Source: Daedaleopsis sinensis (lineage: Eukaryota; Basidiomycota; Agaricomycetes; Polyporales; Polyporaceae). From it: a stretch of 64,000 nt of DNA. The position numbers and the translations under genes are program-made. The DNA lies in contig CM066311.1 of the NCBI GenBank assembly GCA_033807695.1, positions 434,001 through 498,000 of the forward strand, given 5' to 3'. Numbering within the stretch: the first letter of the stretch is position 1; each line of letters starts with the position of its first letter. Shown here in pieces: positions 10,368-22,974 of the stretch. The notes below the pieces were generated by a model. It worked only from the letters and a program-made list of their open reading frames with translations, was not told the DNA's origin and did not search any database.

Positions 10368-11612
10368 TTCGACAGAGCGTGCGAGTCACACGAATGACGT
10401 TCGCCGGTAGTGTTTGCCTGCTACACAGTTCCCAGAGGGCGAGGGGGGCGAGGACTGTTTCGGGAGGCGGAGGAGGGCGGCGGAGGGCGGGCGGCGGTCG
10501 GTTGCGGGGGCCATGGCGGTCGGCCATCTGGGTATAAATGCGTCAACATTGTGTTTGTACACCTCATTTGCATCCCGACGATGTTCACGCCCCGACCGAC
10601 CCGTCGGGGGGCGGGCATGGGGCGGGCGTCGAGTCATATCGAAGAACGTGTTCGGCTCCGTGATAGAAGAAGCCATATCAGGGTCATGGGGCGCCAGCGC
10701 TAACACGACGCTTGCCATTTATAGGTGAAAGTCTTCCACAGTGCGCCGCCGTTGCCTGTTTGCGGTAGATGGCGCCACGCCGAAACTTCCCCTTTCGGTG
10801 TGAGCCCGCCCTGCGCCCTATCCTCGTGTACGTCTCCGCTCGAACATGGGCGGCGATGGATACTATTATTACGATCAATCCCGCCACCGTGTGCCCGGAA
10901 TGGTTGCACCGTGCCCGTGGGTCTCACCGACTGTGACCGACGAACTTTCAAAACCCAACCCCCTGGCCGCCCAGCCCGCCTCGGCGGGCGAAGTTCTAAG
11001 TCGCGTTCGTGACAATTCACGGCGCGCTTTCATCGTGCGTAAACAGCTACATAGTTCGTGCGCGCACCTTGAGACCACGGGTGACGGGTGACTGACCCAA
11101 CTCATCGGATGCGGTTGAGTTCAGAAGTCCCGATACTGTGTCGTCGCCAATTCTCAAGGAACTCGCAGGTGCGTATTCCTTGGTGAGCTTTGGAGCAAGA
11201 GCAGATCGACATGTACAGGGAAATATTGATTAGGTTATGGCATGGGTACCTGGTCCCGTCCCTCAATCGTATATAGACGTAGCGTATATGAACCCGCACC
11301 TCACCACCGCTGTTAGTACTCGCGACGGAGTGCGGGTTCATACTCGCACGTCTGCGTACGAGACTAGGATATGGGCACTCCTGTACTCACCATCGTTTAG
11401 AAGAATCAGAATCGAACTGAGCGAAGCTAGTAAAAGTAGTGGAGGGCAGGACAGCGGGCGCCAATGCGTTTTACTTCCGCTGGTATGGGCGCCAAACACT
11501 TGCTACTCTCCTAAAATCCTTGACCCTCTACCAGCTCTGCGTCGCCTTTCTTTTCTGCGTGCCCTTTCAGTACTTTCTAGCTTTCTTCTTAGCGCATGTC
11601 GGCGTACTGCAA
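10368..11612. other. Intergenic: divergent promoter region
   Basis: This holds the upstream regions of the DUF6699-like gene (leftward) and of DNA polymerase gamma (rightward). Open frames present are GC-rich shadows or possible 5' leader. No recognisable product. Confidence 0.45.
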
Positions 11613-14600
11613 ATGCTACGAAAACTGCAGTCGACAACTTCGTCCAGTTCAACACGTTCTTTTCATGTCTCTTCTCCTGCATCTCTCCCCGCCCTCAAGT
11701 ACAAGTCCAGACAAACAAAGCCGGCTCCCAGACTCACGAAGCGCGAGGTCTTGGCAGATGCGAGGGAAGAGGAAGAGGTGTGCGAGGGCGCTACAACACA
11801 AGGTATGTCTTATCACTTCCCTGCTGTGCAAGCTGCGTGCTCGGCAGGATCCCAAATTCAAAGAAGGGGATCCGAAGGACGAGCACTTCGAGCGAGAGAG
11901 GGCCAGCCCGTTGGCGATTTAGATGATTCGAGGCGACTTATAGTAAGTCTTGTCGCGGAGCGTCGGTGCTCTTCTGTAGGAGTACCGACGCGCGGCAGAC
12001 GACTCCATTGCACGATCCGGGTGCCAGAATCCCGTGAAACTTCTAAAGGAATTATTGTCACCGAAACCTTCATGGGACGCGCTTCGACCATCAAGGAGCG
12101 TGAGCGTAAGGGTTTGGTGTGGTGTCTCTCCGTGACGGGTTTGCTGGGGGGTGTGGTCAGAGGCGAAGGCTATTTGATGCATGACTCGAGTATCGGAATT
12201 GGTGTAGAATCTCCACATGAATATTCGCCCAGACTCACCCACTCTGAACCACACTATCCGCATGTCTTTCGCACCAGTCTATTCTAATTACAACTTCCTT
12301 TACAGCAGAAGGATCGGACACCAAGCGAAATGAAGTGGGCGTGCAGCTCCTGTCGCGCAAGTTGCACGAGCAAATCTTCCGCAACGTCTCCTTTCCACCC
12401 CCTCCAAAACCCTACGTCGCGATCGCCCGGGATCATCTCAAGACACACGGGCTTGACCCGGCGCAGGGCTCCGTCCTCCCAGACATCAGCTTCACGCTCC
12501 CCCCCTTGCAAGGCCGGACCCTCGACGAGCACTTCTATCGCATCGGGAGCAGAGCTGCGCAACCATGGTTCACCCTCGCGAACGATCTGGCAGCAGCCCA
12601 GCTTCCACCCAAGCCCGACCACTGGCACATCCAGGCCGGGTGGACGCGGTATGCGTTCATGCCGGACGGATCCAGCTACAGCGAGCACGTCGAGCACCCG
12701 GAGTTCGACGGCAAGCCCGAGCAGATGCTCGTGTTCGACGTCGAGACGTTGCCTGCGCACCACGACTACGCTATCATGGCGTGCGCGGCATCGAAGAACG
12801 CGTGGTACGCCTGGATCTCCCCTTGGCTGCTCGGCGAGGACCCCGACCCGCAGCACCTCGTTCCGTTTGGAGATCCGAGCGTGCCCCGGGTCGTCGTCGG
12901 GCACAACGTCTCGTACGACCGCAAGCGCATGCGGGAGGAGTACAGCATTGGGGGAACACAGACGCGCTTCATGGACACTATGGCATTGCACGTCGCGGTG
13001 AAGGGCATCTCCTCGAATCAGCGCCCGGCGTGGATGCAGTATCGCAAGTCGAAGGAGAAGGAGAAGGAGCAGCACCAGGAGGCGATGGAAGCTGTCTTCG
13101 ACCTCATGCAACAGGCCGAAGAGCGGCTCCTGACGGAGACAGACCCAGACAAGAAGGCCGAGCTCGAGCGCTCCATGCGCAGGATGCAGGACAGCTTGTC
13201 ATCTATGCAGGTGGGGCTCGAGCCCGTTGAAGACGATGTCGATGAGGCGGGAGAGTCGCGGTGGGAAGCGTTGACATCTGCAAACTCACTCGCGGACGTT
13301 GCGAAGTTACACTGCGACATTACCATGGACAAGGACACGCGGAACGACTTCATGACCTGTTCTCGGGAGGAGATCCTTGAGGGTATCCATAACTACCTGG
13401 ACTACTGCTCGTCCGACGTCGAGGTCACCCACGCCGTTTTCTCGAAGGTGCTCCCCGCGTTCCTCTCCGCGTGCCCAAGCCCGGTCTCGTTCGCTGGTAT
13501 ACTTACGATGGGCTCGAGTTTGCTGACTGTTAATGAGGAGTGGGACGCGTACATTGCCAACGCGGAGCGCACATACCGGGAACTCGACAGCAAGGTGAAG
13601 GCACGGCTCGTCGACCTGGCGCACGAAGCGAAGCGTATGATGGGGACCGAGAAGTGGAAGGAGGATGTCTGGCTTGGGCAGCTGGACTGGACGCCGAAGG
13701 TTGCCGGGAAGTCGAGGGGTGTGGTACCACCTGAGGTCTGTCCGCAATTCATCGTTGCTGGGATGATTCTCACCTGCCGCGTAGACATCTCCATCTACAT
13801 CGAGCGACCTCGAACCTGTACAGCTCGTGGAACACGATTCCCTAGAAGCTGCGCCGCGCTGGTACAACGACGTGTTGGCCGATCCTTTCAGTCGAGCCGT
13901 CATTTACAGGCTTCTCCCGCTTCTACTCCGGGTCTCCTATGAAGACAAACCGCTGCGATACTCGACATCTCTTGGATGGCACTACCTTAATCACGGTCAG
14001 ACTGCGACACTGCCGAGTGGCAAAGGGAAGAAGGTGGCCTCCGTCCTCAGTAGCACCCATGGTCTTCAAGGGTTCAAGGCTGGGTGGCTGTCTGCATATG
14101 ATAAGACCCTAGCCGAAGCAATATGCTCGGGTGACCGTTCTGATCAAGTCAAGAATAAGATCCTACACCTTGCCAGGGCTACGTTAAAGCTCCCCGCCGA
14201 AGTCAGATCTACTGACGCTTCTTTGGAGCAACTAGACTGGGCGCTATCAGACGCGAGCTCCCCAAAGCCTCAGAAGTCCTCGAGCTCGCAACGCAAAGTA
14301 GCTACGCCGAAGCCCCCACCTGTGCTTTGGCCGAAGTGGTTTTGGGACCTCACAAGCCCAAAGAAGGACTGTCCGCCTGGGACGCTCGACTTGACCATCC
14401 GGAATCGCATGGCACCCATTCTCCTACGGCTGTCCTGGCAAGGCTGGCCACTCTTCCACTCTCGCGAGCACGGATGGACGTTCCGCGTGCCTCTCAAAGC
14501 CGACTTCCAGACCCGCGCAAGCCCCCTCAGCTTCACAAAACCGGCGGATGCATCGCTCCACAACGCGACCGCGCACTACACGTTCTACAAGCTGCCGCAC

Positions 14601-16208
14601 AAGGACGGCGAGAAGGCGAACGTGGGGAGCCCGCTCGGGAAGACGTTCATGCAGTACGCACAGGACGGGACGCTCGCGAGCCCGTTCCCGGAAGCCAAAG
14701 ACGCGTTGGACATGAACGCGCAGTGCAGCTACTGGATTTCGGCTCGTGATCGCGTGATGAACCAGATGGTTGTTTGGCAGGACAAGGGCGCGGGCAAGGG
14801 CCCGAATATCGGCATCTCCGCGCCCGCGGAGGAGGGCAAGAAATGGGGCGTCATCCTCCCCCAGGTCATCACGATGGGCACGGTCACGCGCCGGGCAATC
14901 GAGAAGACGTGGCTCACGGCGAGCAACGCGAAGAAGAACCGTGTGGGGTCCGAGCTCAAGGCGATGGTCCGCGCTCCTCCCGGGTATGCGATCGTCGGTG
15001 CGGATGTCGACTCGGAGGAGCTGTGGATCTCCAGTGTCATGGGCGACGCGCAGTTCGGGCTTCACGGTGCGACCGCAATTGGGTGGATGACCCTCGAAGG
15101 CACGAAGGCCGCGGGCACGGATCTGCATTCGAAGACGGCGAACATCCTCGGCATCTCGCGCGACCAGGCGAAGGTGTTCAACTACTCGCGTATATATGGC
15201 GCGGGCATGCGCCACGCCGTTCTGCTGCTTCTCCAGAACAGCGCAGGCATGCTTCCTGAGCAGGCACAGCAGCTCGCGGAGAACTTGTACGCGTCCACGA
15301 AGGGCAAGAACACGCACGGCACGCATCTCTTCGGGCGCAAGTTCTGGTACGGCGGCACGGAGAGCTTCGTGTTCAACAAGCTCGAGGAGATCGCGCTCTC
15401 TGACCGTCCGCAGACCCCCGCGCTTGGCTGCGGAATCACGTACGCACTCTCGAAGGACATCCTCCCGACGAAGTTCGGCTCGGACTACATGCCCTCGCGC
15501 ATTAACTGGGTCGTGCAATCGTCCGGTGTCGACTACCTCCACCTGCTCATCGTCGCGATGGACCACCTGATCGCCAAGTACAACATCCAGGCGCGGTACC
15601 TCATCTCCGTGCACGACGAGCTGCGCTACCTCGTCAAGGACGAGGACCGGTACCGCGCTGCGCTCGCGTTGCAGATCGCGAACCTGTGGACGCGCAGCCT
15701 CTTCGCGTTCAAGCTCGGCATGGACGACCTCCCGCAGGGCGTCGCGTTCTTCTCCGCAGTCGACATCGACCACGTTCTCCGCAAGGAGGTCGACATGCCG
15801 TGCGTGACGCCTTCGCAGCCGCACCCAATCCCGCCCGGGGAGAGCCTGGACATCGCGCAGGTGCTCGCGCACACGAACGGGGGCTCGCTCTGGCCGGGGG
15901 GCGCGCCGATGGTCGAGGTTGAGGACGACGGGCTCCATTACGGAGGCAGCATCTACGGGTACTCTCCCCCGGACTGCCTCACGCACAGGGCGCGCAGCGA
16001 GCCGTGGCTCCGGGCGCAGGCGACGGCGGATCTGGATGAGGTCAGGGCGCTGGCGAAGATGCACAGGGGCCCGTTGACGGCGGCGAAGAAGAAGAAACGC
16101 GACGACTCGCTGATGCGGTTGAAGAAGGTGCGCGCTCTCGGGCGCGGCGGAGACAACGTGGACTGGACGACGACGCTCGAGCAGTTCATGAAGGCTTTGA
16201 ACGCGTGA
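11613..16208 (+). CDS. MIP1: Mitochondrial DNA polymerase gamma catalytic subunit
   Basis: Family A DNA polymerase that replicates and proofreads mitochondrial DNA. Model: 11613-11802, 12309-13735, 13785-16208, about 1346 residues; the 49-bp intron 13736-13784 is clear, the first (506 bp) less so. The N-terminus is Ser/Thr/Arg-rich (MLRKLQSTTSSSSTRSF), as expected of a mitochondrial presequence. Exonuclease motifs: LVFDVETLP (Exo I), VVGHNVSYDRKRMREEY (Exo II), YLDYCSSDVEVTH (Exo III). Polymerase motifs: AIVGADVDSEELW (A), RDQAKVFNYSRIYGAG (B) and YLISVHDELRYLV (C). All catalytic residues are present, so the enzyme looks functional. The length is within the range of fungal homologues, with a C-terminal extension after motif C. 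Confidence 0.95.
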
Positions 16209-18003
16209 ATGTAGGAGGGAGGGTGAGGATCGATGAGGGCCTTCGTCGGCTGTTGTGTGGGCATCGTGTAAGTTATCCTGGTATTGTATGCTCGTCCTAG
16301 ACATATAGTCAAAGTAATTTACTGTACTGCTGTAATTTGATCATGGAATTTGACCTCCGGAACTTATAACGAACCCCCAGTATTCCGCATGGCTTAGTAC
16401 ACAACTCGCCCGTGGGAAATTCTAAGTGGCAGACATAATCCCATCTTCGTACCGCCACTTGACCGCCACCGTTGAGCCTCTCTGCGACCCGCAGCCATCT
16501 ATGTTTGACCTGGAAACTACCTGTGAGACACTATCAACTACTCTAGAGTCGTCTGCGCCCAGTGTCTTCTTGTGCGCAGCTGTTCCTCGGAGACAACAAC
16601 ACACTGGCAGGTTGGTGCCGTCGTCGCTGTATTGAAGTCGTTTACCGCTGTCTCTAATGATGAATGAGCCCGCAAGTCATGCTGTCTCTGGGATCACACA
16701 TATACCCGCTCTTCGACCTTCTTCCTGGGGATGACACATAGAGCGATTGGCTGGGAACTGCGTGACATGGTGTACTATGCTGCTCGTACGGGTAGAAGAC
16801 ATTGTGGTAACCTGGTGCAAGGTGAGTATTCGCGAAAAAACATCTCGTGAACGTCAAAGTCTTCGTGAGGATTTTCAGATCACACCACAGCTATCGCGGG
16901 GTGGCAGTGAGGCACCCATGGGGAGGGCTGTACCTGTGTTGTTACGGGCTAACGCCTACGACAGGAGATTCCTGTGAGTTATTGAAGTTCTCTGTACACG
17001 TGTATCAAGCTTCCTCGCTGGTCGTTGCACTAGCTACCGCGATATTATCGTTGCATCTGAGCTTAAACAAGCTTCTAACCAGTGTCATCAGCCTGATATG
17101 TGATGATGCGCTTGTAGCTTGCAGTACTGCCCGCTCACTATCCACTTACCTATGTCGCAGACACCCCTCTTCCTGTCTCGACCAGCAGTGTCCCTGGTCC
17201 GCATGCCTTGCACAACGTCCCCCTGGCTGTCGGCTGGGCGTGTATGGGACTTCTCATGATCCCAGTTGCCTTCCGATCGTGACAAAACAATCGAACTCTA
17301 ATCGAACTCGCATCGAATGTAGGCTTTCTGATTGACGTCGATGGTAACCTGCTGCGACGATTATCACACTGACGGACGTGTACTCGTCACAGATTGCTCC
17401 GAACCCGGGTGTATACCCAAGAGTGGCCTGTCCGAACTTCAAGCTTGCATATCGTCGACGTTCAAGTTGGTGGCCATATTTGACACTACTCATGAATTGG
17501 TAAACTCTATCATCATAATCTTTGACTGTCCCGAACTCGGCACTCGCATATTAACTACTTGTGGATCCCGACATTTCGTTGAACAGCTACGCCGCAGGAA
17601 CGACTGGTCTATCCCTTGACCGAGCTGTGCCCTCGCTGATTGCGATAATAGATTACCGCTCTTCCGTCACGCCGGCCACACGTAGGGCTCGTCGTTATAG
17701 CAGATATGACCGTGCACGGGAGAGAAAGAAGCTTGTCGGCGCGACTTTCTGTCCCCGAACCTGGAGACGAGCTTCTCGACACATAGACACCGTCGACTAC
17801 ATATGTGGGCTGCATTCCGCCTCAGCATGGAGAACGACATCCTCTACACAGGCACGCAACACTATCCCCGGTATCAGCATGGGAGAGACGCACACAAGCT
17901 CATTCCACGATATAGTCACTGCAACCGGCGAAGCAGGGGTCAAACAATATCTTGAGGACAACTCTGCGTATGCATTGGCGTTCACGGATGGGTTGGAAGG
18001 AGG
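16209..18003. other. Intergenic, no gene supported
   Basis: Several frames of 60-190 codons occur on both strands, including one with hydrophobic stretches at about 16990-17100. None joined into a recognisable protein. An ATG at 17879 gives a frame ending at 18133 that overlaps the first exon of the membrane-protein gene in another frame; I judge it a shadow. Confidence 0.4.
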
Positions 18004-19765
18004 ATGGCTGACAGTCACGCTATCCACAATGCTCTTTGGTCAGCTACTACATTTTTCGCCCATCGAGTGTTTGACTCACAATGTTTTGAAGGAATTCTCA
18101 CCGTCTGCGCGACCGGCGCGGCTTTTGTGCTAATGTAAGTCCCCAATCGCAGCTCATTCACTTCTGGAGGAGAATCTAATGGGTATCTATCAGCCGCAAA
18201 GACCTCCGTCGACTCCCTAGTATACTTCTCCTCGTCGCACTGGCTGGCATGTACGCTAGCACATGTCTTGCCTGGGTGCTTGCATATCGTCTCGAATACC
18301 TCGCTACGAGCGCGGCCGCTGCCGCCGCACGCAACATCTACACCGCTCTCTTATGCCTCCGCGCGAACTCGCGAGACCCTCTGCTCTGCGCTCACCAAAA
18401 CGAAAACCTTGATGCGCTCGACGCTTTTAGCCAACACGATACACTACAAGATTGTGCTGCCACTGCCGCACTCACTGTGAATGTAAGTCGTCTTACAAAC
18501 ATGCGGTCCTGTTCATTTTCAGTGTGCAAATTTTAATCCGTCCTATTACTCATCCCGACGGTTACCCACAGGTTGTGCTAGGCGATATGATTGTCTGGTG
18601 GCGGGCGTGTGTAATATGGCAAGGGAACCGCGTCGTGCGCGCCCTTTGCACAATCCTCCTCCTTTGTACTTTTGGTGTGCTCCATCATTCCATTTTAAAC
18701 TGTCTTTATACTTATTCTACACGCTCCCCTTCCAATCCTTACATCTAGCTCTCGGCGTAGCGGACACGTCCCACTCGTGCACACAAGGTCGTGGCTTCAG
18801 TGCTGCGCTTGCAGCAGCGAACACTGGCCTAACGTTCCCGGTTGGCACGCTCTTCCAAGGGGACGCGACCGGCATCGCGACCTGCGTTCTATCACTCGTC
18901 ACAAACTTGGCTGCGACCGCGGTGATTGGGTACAAAGCCTGGTACGTCACGTCTGGATTCACAGATTGTGGAAGGCAAACTGATAAACCAGTTACAGGCA
19001 GCACCGCCGACTCATCGCAAAGCACCTCCGTCTGCGCTCACGGCGCTCACAGGTCGAGCGCGTGCTTGCACTGATCGTCGAGTCTGGAGTTATCTACTGC
19101 ATCATCTGGGTAGGTCTTCCGTTTTTCCAACGCTGACCCATTGGCTCAAAAGCTGCGCTACAGATATTCGTAGTCGGATACCAGCTCTCGGTGATGCGCT
19201 TCCACCTGTCAGCGTCGAGCACGCACCACGTCACCGACCACGTATCGATCCATGTGAACGCGAGCAGCGCGCCGATCGCACACGTGAACGCTAGCACAAG
19301 TGCAGACACCGCTCGAGTTGCGACAAATGCGTTTACAAGGCGCACGGACACAAGTGCGGACTTAACGAACGTGCCCTTCGTGCACGGGTTCGAATTCTTC
19401 GTCCAGGGATGCCTTGTGTTCGCTATAGTGAGTGGCAACTCTTGGCTTTCTCGTGTGTCATGGTTGGGTCACTTACCATGGCATCGCTCTCCGGCCTCTA
19501 GGCGATCTACCCCACACTCATCATCCTCATTGTTGCGCTTAACAAATCGTACTGCGACGATGGGGGCATTGGACTCAGACTTGGGGCGGGGAACACGGGT
19601 GACCTCCCACTCCCAATCTCGGTCGGCGGACAGTCGCTTGTCTTTCAACAGACGACTGATGCTCGGACTGAACTGTACTTGGAAGGTCGCGAAGGTGTGG
19701 AAGAGGACCAGCTGGGGTCACGGGCGGGCTCTGAGAAGGAACTGGACCTGATTGAGAACCACTAG
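18004..19765 (+). CDS. Seven-helix integral membrane protein, seven exons
   Basis: Model: 18004-18134, 18194-18482, 18572-18674, 18749-18941, 18998-19109, 19164-19427, 19502-19765; 451 residues, every junction GT-AG and in phase. About seven hydrophobic helices are seen, among them ILTVCATGAAFVLI, SILLLVALAGMYASTCLAWV, VVLGDMIVWWRACVIW, VVRALCTILLLCTF, VLSLVTNLAATAVIGYKAW, ALIVESGVIYCIIWIFVVGY and GCLVFAIAIYPTLIILIVAL. The loop between the last two is long, Thr/Ser/Asn-rich and likely glycosylated, and the C-terminal tail is acidic. The pattern matches a large uncharacterised basidiomycete family resembling seven-transmembrane receptors. Ligand and role are unknown. Confidence 0.8.
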
Positions 19766-19886
19766 TACTCCGATGCGAAGTCCGGGACTATCACTACTTG
19801 GAAGTTGTGCATGTAAATACAGTCAAAGTCGACGGTTGAGCGTCGAGTACATTCTAAGTGACATAGACATGAAACACAGTCACTTA

Positions 19887-22093
19887 TCAGATAGGAGTTG
19901 AGGCAATAGTGCGCAAAACAAACAGGTTGCTTGTACCATGATGCGCTTCAATCGTTGTCAGGCACGACAAGCGAGAACGTTCAATAAACTCCCCATGGCA
20001 ATACAATCTCTGCGGCGGCCGAGCTATAAAAATGTGAACATTCAAATTCCTATCAACGACGCTGGCCTGGGAACGACAGAGTAACAATTCTGTTACGCAC
20101 CTGCCGTCCGCGAAATCCAACAGCTGGAGAAGCATCGCCAGGTTTGCATTCTGGGCGGCCGAGTCATCGCAATCCAAAACATCGCCGAAAGTGAACCTCC
20201 TCTCGGCCTCCTCTTGCAAAACCTCCACGCTATCGCATCTCCCGGCTTGAACCCGTCTCCGATCCATGCGGGGGAACAAACGGCACAGGACATTCGTCAG
20301 CCTCTCCGGGTCGTGGACAGGAGTCGCCTGCTGCTGCTCAGCTCCCGGCTGCCATGCAGGGACAAGAGGCCCAGATATCGCCAGCTGCAGCACTCGCCCC
20401 TGCGAAGGTACAGATGCAGCGTCCTGTTCGAGCTTCAGCAAGTCCGCGTCGGTGATAGCCCCGGTGGGGAGCACGCAGCTCACGAGCTTGGGATATTGTA
20501 GTGCGAGGGCGACGAGTGTGTGAATAGATGGGCGGTCGACGGCTGGGTCAACCTGCAGCTCGACATGGCCGGCATGCGCAAACCGGTAGCGTGCACCGGT
20601 GGCGGCGATGTACAAGCAGGTAATGTTCGGCCATGAGCTTGCAATGCGCTGGACATCTCCATCCGTCAAAGACAGACTACGGTCGTCCATGTCGAATTGA
20701 AAGTATTCGAGGCTGTGCAACTGGAGCAGAGGCGCCCCGACGACCTCAAAGATGACCACCTTATTGGATGGGTGGTACGTGCCAGGGATTCCGGAATGGG
20801 GGAGGGCAATCTCGAGGGAGCGCAGCAATCCTGCCACGGTAGGAAGAGCAGTGAAGAGCTGGTGCACGAGATAAGGATCGTCCTCTCGGAGCGAGATGGA
20901 AATAGAGGTGAGAATGCGCGAAGAAATTGACAGAATCAGCATTTTGGTGTGCATGGCATCGCTCTTCTCCAGTTGCAGCTCTCGTAGCGCGGGAAAGAGC
21001 GTGCTATCCAGGATGCATGGCATAGGCAACGACGTCGGAAGGGGAGATATAATATCAGCGCGTAACAATGACTCGGGGGCCGTGGATCCGATCGACGTCC
21101 TGATGCTCCGTAGGTGCGATAGTCCCCCGATACTTTCAAGTGTGGGGGTGTCGACCCAGTGAGCCACAAATGTGCGCAGGCGGCGACATTGCGCTAGCCG
21201 CGTAAGTGTCCCGCTCTCGAAAGACATGTGAACGACAACATGCTCGAGATTATGGCTACTCCCCACGAGGGTTTCAATGTCCTGCGGTGTTCCTTCGCGC
21301 GGTGGGGGAAGGAAAATAGACGAGCCTTCTGCTAGCCCGGGCTCTTTCCAGTCGGGATAGCTCATGATCATGACAATGGAGAGCGATGGGCTTGACAGGA
21401 GTGGAAGGAATTGATCCAAGATCGCACCCTTGCTGCTGTGGTCTGCCGCGGACCGCTGCCACATAAGGGCTCGTAGCCGGGAGAAGAGTAGGCGGCCTGC
21501 GCTACGATTGACGATGGCTTCGAATACAGACAAAGAGATGGACCAGGGATAGTTTGTGCGGTCGTAAAGCCTGTGAACAGCAAGCTCGCGCACGCGGGAT
21601 GCGCATCGGAGGAAGGTCTCCCACTCTTCGTCGGTTATGTCCCCCTCAATATGCTGTTAAACGCAACGCCGCCACGTCAGTATCGACAATACTGAGCTCG
21701 CAAGAAAGCACGTACGTAGTTAGAAATGGAAAACTCATTCATGCCCTGAACGCTCATCCGGTATCTCGTACTCTTCGTTTCGGTGAACCCGGAGAAGAGG
21801 CCAAATAAGGTGTAGAGACCGCCGCGCGGTGCCTCCCAGAGATATGTTACTGCCAGCTCGGAGAATGACTTGCAAGTGAGGGCAGCATTCCTAAGAGCGT
21901 GTCGGTTCGTCACCGTAGAATCTCCGCCGTCGATACCATACTTCTGGTCCAGACCGAGTTGCTGTGTATTTTGGAGCGGTGCCCAATAGAGAGGATGACG
22001 CTGTTTGATGTCGAGTGGAGAGGATATGAGGGACAAATGAGAGAATATCTCAGCAAGAATGTCGTTGTCCTTCAGAGCGTGGTGTAGCGACAT
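19887..22093 (-). CDS. F-box-like / leucine-rich protein
   Basis: Model: 22093-21716 and 21653-19887, 714 residues, joined at a 62-bp intron (AACTAC/GTACGTGC and TTTAACAG/CATATT). The first 45 residues include an F-box-like stretch (ALKDNDILAEIFSHL) and, after an insert, RNAALTCKSFSELAVTYLWE, the usual second half in mushroom F-box proteins. The remainder has irregular leucine-rich strands (LRSIRTSIGS, LPSLRELQLE-like FPALRELQLE), as expected of a substrate-recognition region. Such proteins normally bind SKP1 in an SCF ubiquitin ligase; here that role is inferred. F-box genes are strongly expanded in these fungi and a specific substrate cannot be named. Confidence 0.75.
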
Positions 22094-22818
22094 GGCTGAA
22101 ACGAACGGTATAAGCGGGGTGAAGAAGACGAGGAGACTTGTTCGTTGGTAAGGCCAAAGTACCTGGAGGCAAGCGCTTTTACTAAGGCTTCTCAGGCTCC
22201 CAGGTCCATGCTCTATTTTCTCTCCTAATATGCTCGTCGAGCTACTGAAAACAGGAATGGTACGTGGCCTCGATTGTTCCTAACTTATCTGCGCGATCAG
22301 CGTGTGCTGGACCCACTATTTACAGGAGGATGCTTACCTCCATGGTACCAGATAGAGTCAAATGACTCTAGCACATGCAAGAACCAAGCGGGCCGCTTCG
22401 AGTTGCAGAGTACCGTAGGCAACTCAATTGCCTGCTTGATTGTATGGGTATCTCTAATACACGTAAACGAGCATGTTCACTTACCTAGGGAGCAATTGGT
22501 CGTATTATGATGGTACATTAGCTGCACCCCCTGCCCACGAGGAAGGTAAGATACTGAATGCAGGCTCTGCTTGGAGTAAGACTTGGTAGCGATACTCACA
22601 GTACGCACATGTATACTATGAGCATATATGAGTGCGCTTTGGAGGAGTGGCGCACTGTTTGACAGCACCTACACGTTAGAGAAGACAAAGTCAGTTGAGA
22701 ATTCATCGTGTGTGTACACAGTTCCGAGTCCACAATCTCGGCGAGACAACGAGCCTCGGAATAACGAGAACGAGAACGTTGAGAACGAGTCAGTATCCGG
22801 AACCGTGACTACATACTT
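22094..22818. other. Intergenic between the F-box gene and the cargo transposon
   Basis: No gene is supported. A short GAGAAC/GAACGAGAAC-type repeat is seen at about 22763-22790, just outside the transposon's left tip. Confidence 0.45.
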
Positions 22819-22820
22819 TA

Positions 22821-22870
22821 CAGCTGTTTTCAAAACGATAGACCCCTTTTCGAATTCTCGTACAGACAGC
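22821..22870 (+). repeat. Left terminal inverted repeat of the cargo transposon
   Basis: Starts CAGCTGTTTTCAAAACGATA immediately after TA (22819-22820). It is the reverse complement of 28605-28654 with one difference (A at 22835 against the partner) and identical to the reverse complement of 4332-4381. Confidence 0.9.
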
Positions 22871-22974
22871 GCCACCGGTGACTTGAAACTCCGATGATTA
22901 TGTAATTGTTTTCTTTTCCGGACAGTTCTGTCCAGCAGGCGCCTCGTACTCGTACCACCATCATCGACTCCAAC

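Noticed and set aside
11439..12287. Long plus-strand frame upstream of polymerase gamma as a separate gene
   Set aside because: The frame opens on GTG, and its useful part from the ATG at 11613 is the presequence exon of the polymerase. The remainder is intronic.
14424..16304. 626-codon minus-strand frame opposite polymerase gamma
   Set aside because: Arg/Val/Leu-rich antisense shadow of a GC-rich coding exon that carries all polymerase motifs on the plus strand.
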